A stretch of 64,000 bases of DNA from assembly GCF_022865125.1 (NCBI RefSeq), contig NZ_CP094828.1, forward strand, positions 186,001-250,000, given 5' to 3'. This document shows positions 30,788 through 39,842 of the stretch, piece after piece. The notes under the pieces are model-generated. The model was not told the DNA's origin, did no database searches, and was given only the letters and a program-made list of their open reading frames with translations. The stretch is from Acuticoccus sp. I52.16.1. GTDB lineage: Bacteria > Pseudomonadota > Alphaproteobacteria > Rhizobiales > Amorphaceae. Positions within the stretch are counted from its first letter, which is position 1, and each line of letters starts with the position of its first letter. A program made the position numbers and the translations under genes.

Positions 30788-30936
30788 GGAAGGTGACCTG
30801 TCGCGGATCCCTGCTCAGTACCCAGCGGTTGTGGCCGGCGCAACATGGGAACGGCGTTCGACAACCATGCATTCACCGGGACACTCCCGGTTGCGCCCGC
30901 CGCACCGCGCCCGAAGTGGGCATGGATAGGCACCGC

Positions 30937-32550
30937 TCAGATGCGCCCGTCATAGGCGCGGCGGCCGATCCGGGCGCACAGCAGCGTGAACGTGTCGCGC
31001 TGGAAGGCCGCGGCGGTCTCGCGGTGCAGCGTGGCGACGTCGTCGATCCATACGCCGTGGCCGCCCATCGCCCCCGCCAGGGCGACGAAGTCGGTCGCGG
31101 GAAAGTCGACGCCGACGTTGGGGAGCTGGCCCGCGCGCTGCTTCATCTCGATCAGTGCCAGGCTCTCGTCGACCAGCACCAGGATGGGGACGGGGCATTT
31201 CATGTCCCGGACCGTCGCGAGGTCGCCCAGCGTCATCTCCAGCCCCGCGTCGCCCACCACGGCGAGGACGGGCCGGTGCGGCGCGGCGAGCTTGTGGCCC
31301 GCCGCCAGCGGAACGGCGCATCCCATGGTGCAGAGGGCCGAGGACTGGAGCAGCGTCCGCGGGCGCGAGCAACGCCAGATCTGGCTGAAGAGGATGCGGT
31401 GGGCGCCGGAGTCGACCGTCGCCACCGTCCCCTCCGGCACCGCCTCGCGCATGGCGTGGAACGCGGCCGCGGGTCCCCAGCCCGAGGGTTCCGGCGCGAA
31501 CGCGTCGGCCAGCGCCAGGCGCACCCGGCGCGGCGTGCCGCACGACCAGGTCGGGTGGTTGTGGCCGCTCCACTGCAACAGCTTCAGCGCCGCCGAGACC
31601 GAGCCGTAGAGCGTCGCCCCGGCGGTGTGCATGCCGTGCTGGCGCACCACCGGGGTCACGTCGATCACGCGCGCGTCGTCCGGCCACGGGTCGCGCCAGG
31701 GGGCGCGCATCTCGATCGGGTCGTAGCCGATGAGGACGACGCAGTCCGCCTCGGCCACCAGCGGCAGGATATGGCCATCGGCGAGTGGCGACAGGCCGGC
31801 GCCGCCGAGCGCCTGCGGGCCGGCCTCGTCGATCAGGCCCTTGCCCTTGTAGGTGGTGATCAGCGGCGCGCCGATCGCCTTGACGAAGTCCCCGACCGCC
31901 GCGCCCGCGTCGTCGTTGACGGCGTCGACCCCGGCGATGGCGATCGGCCGCTCCGCGTCGGCGATCCACTTGCGCGCCCGCTCGATCTCCGGCCCGTCCA
32001 CCGGCTGGAAGCGCGAGCCGATGCCGGCCGGCGAAAACGCCTCCGCGGTCGCTTCCGCCTCGGCGACCGGGACGGGCACGTCGATGTGGACCGGGCCCGG
32101 TTGGCCGGTCATCGCCAGCATGATCGCCTTGTCGACCACCCGGTTGAGGCTCTCGCCGGAGGCCATGAAGGTGCCCTTGACGATCGGCGCCAGCATCGCC
32201 CCGTGGTCGTAGACCTGGTGGGTGTAGGTGTCCGCCTCGTGGGCGGCGACGCACCCCGTCAGCACGATCAGCGGCACCCGGTCCTGGTGCGCGTTGACGA
32301 TGACGTTGACCGCGTTGGCGAGCCCCGGCCCGATGGTCGCCACCAGGATGCCGGGCGCGCCGGTCGCATGCCACGTCCCTTCGGCCATGAAGCCGGCGAA
32401 GTTCTCGTGTTTGGTGAGGGTGAAGGCGATGCCGGCCCGCTCCAGCGCATCCATCAGCGCCAGCGTCTCGCCGCCGGGGATGCCGAAGGCGTGGGCGCAG
32501 CCGAGCGCGGCGAGCTTGCGGGCGATGATGTCCGCGTTGCGGGTCGTCAC
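30937..32550 (-). CDS. Thiamine-diphosphate-dependent enzyme (acetolactate-synthase-like)
   Basis: 537 residues with the three domains of the POX/ALS family. The catalytic Glu49 is in TKHENFAGFMAEG; the Pyr domain runs through GPGLANAVNVIVNAHQDRVP, and the PP domain from ~350. The cofactor motif is unusual: GDA at 433-435 instead of GDG, and Asp-Glu at 461-462 where the second half usually has Asn-Asn. It may be an acetolactate-synthase-like lyase, 2-hydroxyacyl-CoA lyase or decarboxylase; substrate not determined. The GTG start overlaps the stop of the CoA-transferase upstream (GTGA), recalling the frc-oxc pairing of oxalate degradation, though Oxc identity is not supported. Confidence 0.82.
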   Translation of the reverse strand: MTTRNADIIARKLAALGCAHAFGIPGGETLALMDALERAGIAFTLTKHENFAGFMAEGTWHATGAPGILVATIGPGLANAVNVIVNAHQDRVPLIVLTGCVAAHEADTYTHQVYDHGAMLAPIVKGTFMASGESLNRVVDKAIMLAMTGQPGPVHIDVPVPVAEAEATAEAFSPAGIGSRFQPVDGPEIERARKWIADAERPIAIAGVDAVNDDAGAAVGDFVKAIGAPLITTYKGKGLIDEAGPQALGGAGLSPLADGHILPLVAEADCVVLIGYDPIEMRAPWRDPWPDDARVIDVTPVVRQHGMHTAGATLYGSVSAALKLLQWSGHNHPTWSCGTPRRVRLALADAFAPEPSGWGPAAAFHAMREAVPEGTVATVDSGAHRILFSQIWRCSRPRTLLQSSALCTMGCAVPLAAGHKLAAPHRPVLAVVGDAGLEMTLGDLATVRDMKCPVPILVLVDESLALIEMKQRAGQLPNVGVDFPATDFVALAGAMGGHGVWIDDVATLHRETAAAFQRDTFTLLCARIGRRAYDGRI

Positions 32551-33800
32551 GCGGGCACCCCGGTCAGCTCGACGACGCCACGGGCGGCGAGGTCGTCGAT
32601 CTCGCTCGCCGAGTAGCCGAGGTCGGCGAGGATCTCGGCCGAGTGCTCGCCGCGGATCGGCGGCGGGCGGCGATAGGTGACGCCGACGCCCGACATCTTG
32701 ATGGGGTTGCCGATGGTCTCCACCGTGCCGCTCGGCGAATGGGTGTAGGGCTGCGAGACGCGCGCGCCGCGGGCGATCGCCTGCGGCTCGGCAAACGCCT
32801 CGGCGACGGTGTTGATCGGCCCGGCCGGCACGCCCGCCGGGTCGAGCAGCGCGGCCCACTCGGCCTTGGTCTTGGTGGCGGCGATGCGCGCGACGGCCGC
32901 CTCGCAGGCGTCGCGGTTGGCGATGCGGGCGGCGTTGGTGGTGAAGCGCGGGTCGGCCGCGACCTCCGGCGCGCCGCCGATCTCGCAGAACCGGGCGAAC
33001 TGCCGGTCGTTGCCGACGGCGAGCATGAACGACCCGTCCGCCGCGTCGAACGCGTTGTAGGGCACGATCGTCGGGTGGCCGTTGCCCATGCGCTGCGGGG
33101 TCTTGCCCGTCAGGAGATGGGCGGTGCCGAGATTGGCGAGCCAGGCGAGCTGGCAGTCGAAGAGCGACAGGTCGATCGACTGGCCCTTGCCGGTGCGCCG
33201 CCGCTCCTCCAGCGCGGCCAGCAGCGCGACGGTGGTGTACATCCCGGTCATGATGTCGGCGATGCCGACGCCGACCTTCTGCGGCGAGCCGCCCTTCTCG
33301 TCAGGCTCGCCCGTCACGCTCATGATGCCGCCGCGCGCCTGTGCCAGCACGTCGTAGCCGGCGAGCTTGGAGAGCGGCCCGGTCTGCCCGTAGCCGGTGA
33401 TCGAGGCGAAGATGATGCCCGGATTGATCGCCGCCAGCGCGGCATAGTCGACGCCGTAGCGCGCCGCGTCGCCGACCTTGAAGTTCTCCAGCGCGAAGTC
33501 CGCCCGCGCGGCGATACGGTGGATGATCGCCTGCCCCTCGGGCGCGGCGAGGTCGAGCGCGAGGGAGCGCTTGTTGCGATTGGCGGCGAGGTAGTAGGCG
33601 CTCTCGGTGGTCGGCGCGCCCTGCGCGTCCGGCACGAACGGGGGGCCCCAGCGGCGCGTGTCGTCCCCCGCCCCGGCGCGCTCGATCTTGATGACGTCGG
33701 CCCCCAGGTCGCCCAGGAGCTGCGTCGCGGTGGGGCCGGCCAGAATGCGGCTCATGTCGAGGACGAGGAGACCCGCGAGCGGGCCGGTGGGGGTATTCAA
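32547..33800 (-). CDS. Family III CoA-transferase (CaiB/BaiF)
   Basis: 417 residues. Family III enzymes move CoA between carboxylic acids through a catalytic Asp, here Asp182 in VGVGIADIMTGMY. Other marks are LVLDMSRILAGPTATQLLGD, GADVIKIERAG, NRNKRSLALDL and GYGQTGPLS. TTG at 33800, with AGGAG seven bases upstream, gives the standard N-terminus; ATG at 33830 is the alternative. Paired with the ThDP enzyme, it could activate a hydroxy- or keto-acid to a CoA ester for cleavage. Substrate not shown. Confidence 0.87.
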   Translation of the reverse strand: MNTPTGPLAGLLVLDMSRILAGPTATQLLGDLGADVIKIERAGAGDDTRRWGPPFVPDAQGAPTTESAYYLAANRNKRSLALDLAAPEGQAIIHRIAARADFALENFKVGDAARYGVDYAALAAINPGIIFASITGYGQTGPLSKLAGYDVLAQARGGIMSVTGEPDEKGGSPQKVGVGIADIMTGMYTTVALLAALEERRRTGKGQSIDLSLFDCQLAWLANLGTAHLLTGKTPQRMGNGHPTIVPYNAFDAADGSFMLAVGNDRQFARFCEIGGAPEVAADPRFTTNAARIANRDACEAAVARIAATKTKAEWAALLDPAGVPAGPINTVAEAFAEPQAIARGARVSQPYTHSPSGTVETIGNPIKMSGVGVTYRRPPPIRGEHSAEILADLGYSASEIDDLAARGVVELTGVPA

Positions 33801-33979
33801 GAGGCAACTCCTCACTGACGAAGACGGCATCCTATCGGCGCGGACCTTACCCGCAAGGCCGGCCGGTCCGGCCCGTTCTTCTTGCGCAGGCGCGCCGGCC
33901 GCGCCAGATGTGCCATGACACATTCCGTTGACGACGCCCGCGGACCGGCCGGCGTCCACGCGTGATCCCGAAGGCTGCC

Positions 33980-35014
33980 ATGACCCGACCCCTCGCCCCA
34001 TCCGCCAGCGTGCCGCGCCTCAGCCCCAGCGATCCGGGCTTCATCGCGGTGCACCGGGCGATCGGCGAGATCGCGGCGGGGCGGCCGGTCGTCATCCGCG
34101 ACGGGTTGCAGGCTCTCCTCGCCTCGCCGATCGACGGCGGCCCGGTGCTGTCCGGCCGCCTCGCCATCACCGGGGCGCGGGCCGGATATCTCGGCCTCGA
34201 CGCGGCACCCACGGTGGTCGAGGCCGAGCCCGACCGCGCGACGCTCGCCGCCATCGCCATGGCCGACCGGGCGCAGATCGCCAGCCACATGCGCGGCGGC
34301 TCCATCGCCAGCGCCGCGGCCGAGCTCGCCAAGATGGCCGAGCGCGTGCCGGCGATGACGCTCGGCGACGCCGACCATGCCGCCCCCGGCACCCTCGCCT
34401 GCCACGCCGGCGACGTCCTCGCCTTCCGCAGCGCGCTCGCGTTCACGCAGCGCCCGATCGCCAGCGCCCCCGTCCCCCTCGCCGCGGGCGCCACCGCGAA
34501 CGTCACCGCCTTCCGCAACGCCATCGGCGGCACGGTGACGGCGGTCGTGGTGGGCGACGTCGACCGTGGCGCGCTGGTGCGCGTCCACTCGGCGTGCGTC
34601 ACGGGCGACATCCTGGGATCGCTGAAGTGCGACTGCGGCGCGCAGCTCCGCCTGGCGCTGGGGCGCATCGCCTCGGAAGGCGGCATCCTGCTCTACACCG
34701 CGCAGGAGGGGCGCGGCATCGGCCTCGCCAACAAGCTGCGCGCCTACGCGCTGCAGGACAAAGGGCTCGACACGGTCGACGCCAACATCGCCCTCGGCTT
34801 CCACGACGACGAGCGCGACTACGCCGCCGCCGGCAACGTGCTGACACAGCTCGGCCTCAAATCCGTCCGGCTGATGACCAACAACCCCACCAAGGCGGCC
34901 GGCCTCGAATCGCAGGGAATCATCTGCGAGCCGGTCCCCCTGATCGGCCCGGTCACTCCCGACAACGAGCGCTATCTCGCCACCAAGAAGAGCCGCAGCG
35001 GGCATCATCTCTAG
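33980..35014 (+). CDS. ribA: GTP cyclohydrolase II (RibA-type) with N-terminal extension
   Basis: 344 residues, first committed step of riboflavin synthesis. The catalytic domain is about residues 190-344: zinc ligands Cys206, Cys217 and Cys219 in ACVTGDILGSLKCDCG have the E. coli RibA spacing, followed by YTAQEGRGIGLANKLRAYAL and LMTNNPTKAAGL. The first ~185 residues replace the RibB domain of RibBA proteins and do not show the RibB active-site motifs; such long RibA proteins occur in alphaproteobacteria. ATG at 33980 (AAGG upstream) is preferred over GTG at 33962. No other rib gene is nearby. Confidence 0.87.
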   Translation: MTRPLAPSASVPRLSPSDPGFIAVHRAIGEIAAGRPVVIRDGLQALLASPIDGGPVLSGRLAITGARAGYLGLDAAPTVVEAEPDRATLAAIAMADRAQIASHMRGGSIASAAAELAKMAERVPAMTLGDADHAAPGTLACHAGDVLAFRSALAFTQRPIASAPVPLAAGATANVTAFRNAIGGTVTAVVVGDVDRGALVRVHSACVTGDILGSLKCDCGAQLRLALGRIASEGGILLYTAQEGRGIGLANKLRAYALQDKGLDTVDANIALGFHDDERDYAAAGNVLTQLGLKSVRLMTNNPTKAAGLESQGIICEPVPLIGPVTPDNERYLATKKSRSGHHL

Positions 35015-35016
35015 AC

Positions 35017-35033
35017 CAATCATACGTTGATTG
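35017..35033. promoter_or_regulatory. Inverted repeat between ribA and the molybdenum hydroxylase operon
   Basis: CAATCA-TACGT-TGATTG is a perfect 6-5-6 inverted repeat starting three bases after the ribA stop and about 122 bases ahead of the next gene. Its AT-rich arms and position suit an operator for the operon that follows. No binding protein is known. Confidence 0.42.
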
Positions 35034-35155
35034 CCGCTTTGTCGACAGAAAGGCTTTGATAACTCGCCTTCCGTCCGTCCGCGGCCCGGCCCGCGCTTGC
35101 ACCGCTTCCGCCGCGATGGGCAAGGTTTGCCGATCCAAGGGCTGGAGGAAGCGCT

Positions 35156-36040
35156 GTGAGGGCGGCGGCATTCGACTATCATGCACCCCACACGATCGAC
35201 GAGGCGCTGAAGCTCCTCGCCGAGCATGGCGTCGATTCACGCATCCTGGCCGGCGGCCAGAGCCTCGTACCGGCGATGACGGCGCGCCATTCGCGCCCCG
35301 GCCACGTGATCGACATCAACCGCATCTCCCAGGCCGAACGCCCGTCGACCTCCGGCGGCCGGCTGCGCATCCCGCCGCTGATGCGCCACATCGACTTTTC
35401 GCCCGGCGCCATCGACGGCCCGCTCGGCCTCCTGCTGGCCGACCTGTCGCGTCACGTCTCATCGCTGCCGGTGCGGCTGCGCGGCACATTCTGCGGTGCC
35501 CTCGCCCAGGCTGAACCGGCCTCGGAATGGTGCCTCGCCAGCGTCGTCCTCGGCGCCGAGATGATCGCCCGCTCCGCCCGCCGCGGTGCCCGCGTCGTCC
35601 CCGCGGCCGAGTTCTTCGAGACGATCATGACCACCACGCTCGCCGACGACGAGATGCTGGTCGAGGTGCAACTCCCGATCCTCGCCGACGAGGCGCGTCA
35701 CGGCTTCTACGAGGTCAACCCGCGCGCCGGCACCTACGCGCTGGCGATGGCGCTCGTCGTCTACGACCAGGACGAGGACGAGATGTCCAACGTTCGCCTC
35801 GGGGTCGGCGCGGTGGAGGCGGTGCCGCGCCGCATCCGCGAGGCCGAGACGATGCTGAACCATCGCCCGCCCTCCAAGCGCCTCTTCCGCGAGGTGGCGG
35901 AGGCGGTCGCCGAGTTCGTGGATCCGATGAGCGACCAGTTCGCCGATGCCGCATGGCGCCGCGAGCTGACCCGCACCGCCGTCGCGCGCGCCCTCGAACG
36001 CTCCCTCCATCGCCCCGTCGATCCCGCGGAGAGGCCATGA
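35156..36040 (+). CDS. Molybdenum hydroxylase FAD-binding subunit (CoxM-like)
   Basis: 294 residues. FAD subunit of a xanthine dehydrogenase/CO dehydrogenase-family enzyme, passing electrons from the iron-sulphur subunit. The FAD motif ILAGGQSLVPAM (about 30-41) and GTFCGALAQAEPASEW are present, followed by the CO-dehydrogenase flavoprotein C-terminal domain. GTG at 35156 has GGAGGAA six bases upstream. It is the first gene of a medium-small-large operon (ATGA overlaps at both junctions). Confidence 0.88.
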   Translation: MRAAAFDYHAPHTIDEALKLLAEHGVDSRILAGGQSLVPAMTARHSRPGHVIDINRISQAERPSTSGGRLRIPPLMRHIDFSPGAIDGPLGLLLADLSRHVSSLPVRLRGTFCGALAQAEPASEWCLASVVLGAEMIARSARRGARVVPAAEFFETIMTTTLADDEMLVEVQLPILADEARHGFYEVNPRAGTYALAMALVVYDQDEDEMSNVRLGVGAVEAVPRRIREAETMLNHRPPSKRLFREVAEAVAEFVDPMSDQFADAAWRRELTRTAVARALERSLHRPVDPAERP

Positions 36041-36522
36041 CCCAGAAGATGCAGATGTCGATGGAGGTCAACGGCGAGGCTCACACGCTGATCGTCGAGC
36101 CGCGCACCACGCTCGCCGACGCGCTGCGCGACGAGTGCGGCCTCACCGGCACCCGCACGGGCTGCGAGGAAGGGGTCTGCGGCGCCTGCACCGTCCTCGT
36201 CGACGGCGAGCCGGTCCGCGCCTGCCTTCAGTTCGCCGTGCAGGCCCACGGTCGCGAGATCACCACCGTGGAGGGCCTCAGGACGCTCCACACCATGAAG
36301 GCGCTGCAAGACGCGATGTCCCAAAACTTCGCCGTGCAGTGCGGCTTCTGCACCTCCGGGTTCTTGATGCTGGCCGCCGGTGCCCTCACCCGCCAGCCCG
36401 ACATGGACGAGGCGGCCATGACCGACCTCGTCTCGGCCAACCTGTGCCGCTGCACCGGATACCAGCCGATCATCAAGGCGATGAAGGAGGCGCAGGCGGT
36501 GATGCGCGTCGCCGCCGAATGA
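36037..36522 (+). CDS. Molybdenum hydroxylase [2Fe-2S] subunit (CoxS-like)
   Basis: 161 residues. Two [2Fe-2S] clusters are shown by eight cysteines: Cys43, 48, 51 and 63 (plant-ferredoxin type, GCEEGVCGACTVLVDG) and Cys102, 105, 137 and 139 (QCGFC and LCRCTGYQ). It relays electrons from the molybdenum centre to FAD. Start and stop overlap both neighbours, so the three subunits should be made in a fixed ratio. Confidence 0.94.
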   Translation: MTQKMQMSMEVNGEAHTLIVEPRTTLADALRDECGLTGTRTGCEEGVCGACTVLVDGEPVRACLQFAVQAHGREITTVEGLRTLHTMKALQDAMSQNFAVQCGFCTSGFLMLAAGALTRQPDMDEAAMTDLVSANLCRCTGYQPIIKAMKEAQAVMRVAAE

Positions 36523-38846
36523 AACACGTCGGCCGCCCCCTCACCAGGCCCGACGACGCCGTCCACCTCGAAGGGCGCGGCGCCTTCGTCGCCGACATCG
36601 CCTTCCCGCGCCAGTTGCACATGCGCGTGGTGCGCTCACCGGTGGCCTGCGCCAAGCTCATCAACGTGAACACGGCGCCCGCCTACCAGCTTGCGGGCGT
36701 CGTCTCGGTCCTGACGGCCGAGGACGTGAAGGGGCTGCCGCCGATCGCCGTGCGGCTGACCGCGACGGGGCCGCTGGAACGCTATCTCCAGCCCGTGCTC
36801 GCGTCGAGCCTGGTGCGCTATGTCGGCGAGCCGGTGGCGGTGGTGCTGGCCGACAGCCCGGCCGTCGCCGAGGATGCCGCCGAGCTGGTCGGTCTCGACC
36901 TGTCGCCGCTGGAACCGCTGGTCGCGCCCTCCGACGACGACCTCAACCCCGCCGACACGCAGCGCCCCAACGAGGCGATCACCGTTCACAAGGCGTTCGG
37001 CGACCTCAACGCCGCCTTCCACCAGGCCGACAAGATCGTCCAGATCGACCTCGCCTGGGAGCGCGACGCGGCGATGCCGCTGGAGACGCGCGGCCTCGTG
37101 GCACGGTGGGACAAGGCGCGCTCGGGGCTGGAGATCTGGGGGGCCGGCCGGGCCGCGCACTGGAACCGCGACGTCATCGCCGAGGTGCTGGACCTGCCGC
37201 GCAGCGCCGTCCTCTGGCACACGACCGACGTCGGCGGCAGCTTCGGCGTGCGCGGCGAACTCTACCCCGAGGACATGCTCGTCGCCTACGCGGCCAAGCT
37301 CCTGGAGCGGCCGGTGCGCTGGATCGAGGACCGGCGCGAGCACCTCGTCGCCGCCAACCAGGCCCGCGACATCCGCGCCACCGCCCGCGCCGGGATCGAC
37401 GCCAGCGGCGTGCTCCTGGGCCTCGACATCGACTTCACCATCGACCAGGGCGCCTACGTGCGCACCGAGGGCACCATGGTCGCCGATCTCGTCGCGGCGA
37501 TGGCGCCGGGCCCCTACGCGCTCGGCGCCTATCGTGCCTGCGGGCACCTGAAGGTCAGCAACAAGACCCCCGCCGGCTCGTTCCGCGGCGCCGGCCGCGC
37601 CGAGGCCGCCTTCATCCGCGAGCGGCTGATGGACGCGATCGCCGACCGCACCGGGATCGACCCGATGGAGGTTCGCCGCCGCAACCTGATCGACCCCGAG
37701 GCGATGCCCGCCGACCGGCAGGTCGAAGCGCTCGGCAGCCATGTCACCTATGATTCGGGCCGCTATCAGAGCCTCGTCGACGCGACCACGCGCCGCTTCT
37801 CGCTCGACGTCGTGCGGCGCCGCGCCCAGCACCGCCGCGCCCACGGCGAACTCGTCGGCGTCGGCGCGGCGTTCGTGGTCGATGCGGCGGCCCCTTGCAG
37901 CTACGAGCACGTCAAACTCTCGGTCGACCGTAGCGGCCATGTCGACGCGATCACCGCGGCCGCCGAGCAGGGTCAGGGCATGAAGACCCTGCTGGCGCAG
38001 ATCGTCGCCGACATCATCGGCGTCGACTACCAGATGGTCCGGGTCGCCGCCGGGGACACCGTCAGCGTCCCGTTCTCGGCCGGGACGCTGCTGTCGCGCT
38101 CGTCGGTCATGGTGGGCACGGCGGCGCAGCACGCGGCCGAGGCGCTGCGCGAGAAGATCCTCGCGGCGGCGGCCTCGATGCTGTCGATCCCGTCCGACAA
38201 GCTGACCATCCAGGCCGGTCGCATCAAGCAGGCCGACCGCCACTTCGGCACCGTGCTCGATATCGGCGAACTCGCCAAGGCGATGGAGCCCGGCCGCTCG
38301 CTGCGCGCGCCGCGCGGCATCGGCCTGACCGCCGACGGCTTCGTGTCCACCAACATGATGACCTTCCCCTACGGCCTCCACGTCGCCGTGGTGGAGATCG
38401 ACAAGGACACCGGTCTGGTGCGTGTCCCGACGGTCTATGTCGGCTACGACGTCGGCAACGCGATCAACCCGGCGCTGGTCGAGGCGCAGATCGTCGGCGG
38501 CGTCGTGCAGGGCATGTCGAGTGCGCTGTTCACGACGCTGGGCGTCTCCGAGACCGGTGATCCGCTGCGCGTGAACCTTGCCGACTATGCGATGCCGACG
38601 GCCCGCGAGGCGCCGCAGGTGGAGGTGCTGCTCATCGAGGATTCGCCCAGCCCCGCCAATGCGCTGGGCATCAAGGGCGTGGGCGACGGCGGGCTGACCG
38701 GCATGGCCCCGGCGATCGCCGCCGCGGTGGACGACGCGCTCGGCATCCCCGGCTTCGTCGAGCGGCTGCCGGTGACGGCGGCCGACATCCTGGCCCAGCT
38801 GCGCACCAGCGAACCCATCCACTACCAGAAGGTCGGCGCCGCCTGA
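36519..38846 (+). CDS. Molybdenum hydroxylase large (Mo-cofactor) subunit, form II CoxL-like
   Basis: 775 residues, holds the molybdopterin cytosine dinucleotide site. Motifs: VGGSFGVRGELYPED (~239-253), SFRGAGR (354-360) and GYDVGNAINPALVEAQIVGG. The active-site loop resembles the form II group, not the VAYRCSFR of true aerobic CO dehydrogenase, so it more likely hydroxylates an aldehyde or N-heterocycle. Odd: the residue aligned with the catalytic Glu of the family is Asp723 (GVGDGG instead of GVGE). No maturation gene such as coxF or xdhC lies nearby. Substrate unknown. Confidence 0.88.
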   Translation: MKHVGRPLTRPDDAVHLEGRGAFVADIAFPRQLHMRVVRSPVACAKLINVNTAPAYQLAGVVSVLTAEDVKGLPPIAVRLTATGPLERYLQPVLASSLVRYVGEPVAVVLADSPAVAEDAAELVGLDLSPLEPLVAPSDDDLNPADTQRPNEAITVHKAFGDLNAAFHQADKIVQIDLAWERDAAMPLETRGLVARWDKARSGLEIWGAGRAAHWNRDVIAEVLDLPRSAVLWHTTDVGGSFGVRGELYPEDMLVAYAAKLLERPVRWIEDRREHLVAANQARDIRATARAGIDASGVLLGLDIDFTIDQGAYVRTEGTMVADLVAAMAPGPYALGAYRACGHLKVSNKTPAGSFRGAGRAEAAFIRERLMDAIADRTGIDPMEVRRRNLIDPEAMPADRQVEALGSHVTYDSGRYQSLVDATTRRFSLDVVRRRAQHRRAHGELVGVGAAFVVDAAAPCSYEHVKLSVDRSGHVDAITAAAEQGQGMKTLLAQIVADIIGVDYQMVRVAAGDTVSVPFSAGTLLSRSSVMVGTAAQHAAEALREKILAAAASMLSIPSDKLTIQAGRIKQADRHFGTVLDIGELAKAMEPGRSLRAPRGIGLTADGFVSTNMMTFPYGLHVAVVEIDKDTGLVRVPTVYVGYDVGNAINPALVEAQIVGGVVQGMSSALFTTLGVSETGDPLRVNLADYAMPTAREAPQVEVLLIEDSPSPANALGIKGVGDGGLTGMAPAIAAAVDDALGIPGFVERLPVTAADILAQLRTSEPIHYQKVGAA

Positions 38847-39076
38847 GCCCCCACGCGGCCACCCGGCGCGGACAGCGGTCCGGCCGGGTGCGTTGCGGGA
38901 CGGGTGCGTAGTGAATTCTGCGCGTGTTCCGCGAATGGCGGCGAAATATTCAGTCCTCGCTGCGGGAACCAATCGGCCGAGACACGACCGGTCGCGGCCG
39001 GCACAGCACCGGCGCCCAGGATGCGCTATTCATTGCGCGCCGACGACAACGACCGGACGCCTTGGAGACCGACCGC

Positions 39077-39748
39077 ATGCGACCCTTCGCCGAGATCGAG
39101 GACCTCGCCGCCGCGCGCCACGGCGGCCCGGAGGCGCTGGACGCCCGCCTCGCCGCCCCCCTCGCACAGGATGCGCTCGCGTCCGTCCCGCTCGCCGCCT
39201 GGCTGGAGGCCATGGCCAAGGCGGTCTTTCAGGCCGGCTTCAGCTGGTCCGTCATCAACGCCAAGTGGCCGGCCATGCGCGACGCGTTCGACGGGTTCGT
39301 GCCGGAGACGCTGGCGCACTGGCACGACGCCCACGTCGACGCGCTGCTGAAGGACGCCCGCATCATCCGCAACGGCGCCAAAGTGCAGGCGGTGATCGAC
39401 AACGCCCGCTTCCTCGTCGCCTGGGACGGCGAGACGCAGGGCGGCGCCTGCCGCACGATCGCCGCGTGGCCGGTGGAGGACCAGGCCGGGCTCCTCGCGC
39501 TCTTGACCACCCGCGGCACACGCCTCGGCGGGACCACCGCGCAACGGGTGTGCCGGATGGTCGGCCGCGACACCTACATCCTCTCCGGCGACGTCATGAA
39601 GCGGCTGCGCGCCGAAGGTATCGTCACCGGCGCCGCCACGTCCCGCACCGCGATGGCGAAGGTCCAGACGGCGTTCAACCAGTGGCGGGCCGAGAGCGGT
39701 CGGCCGCTCACCCAGCTCAGCCAGATCCTCGCCCTGTCGATCGAGTAG
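39077..39748 (+). CDS. DNA-3-methyladenine glycosylase I-like protein
   Basis: 223 residues of a HhH-GPD-type family related to Tag, common in Hyphomicrobiales. Recognised by FAEIEDLAAARHGG, VFQAGFSWSVINAKWPAM and RNGAKVQAVIDNARF. The catalytic Glu of E. coli Tag, just before the QAG motif, appears to be Ala or Lys here, and the zinc-binding Cys/His set is not evident, so activity should not be assumed. ATG at 39077 matches the family start; a longer frame begins at 38924 but looks non-conserved. Neighbours give no functional link. Confidence 0.75.
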   Translation: MRPFAEIEDLAAARHGGPEALDARLAAPLAQDALASVPLAAWLEAMAKAVFQAGFSWSVINAKWPAMRDAFDGFVPETLAHWHDAHVDALLKDARIIRNGAKVQAVIDNARFLVAWDGETQGGACRTIAAWPVEDQAGLLALLTTRGTRLGGTTAQRVCRMVGRDTYILSGDVMKRLRAEGIVTGAATSRTAMAKVQTAFNQWRAESGRPLTQLSQILALSIE

Positions 39749-39842
39749 GATGCGTGCGGCCGGGCCGTGGCTCGGTCGAGGAGTGCCCTTGGGCGCACGG
39801 CGCCGCGCCGCGCCCGTCCCGGCAGGGCTGCCGCGGCTCGGC

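Noticed and set aside
35156-38846. Aerobic CO dehydrogenase (CoxMSL)
   Set aside because: The large subunit lacks the VAYRCSFR loop with the copper-binding Cys of true CO dehydrogenase and has SFRGAGR; called a form II molybdenum hydroxylase instead.
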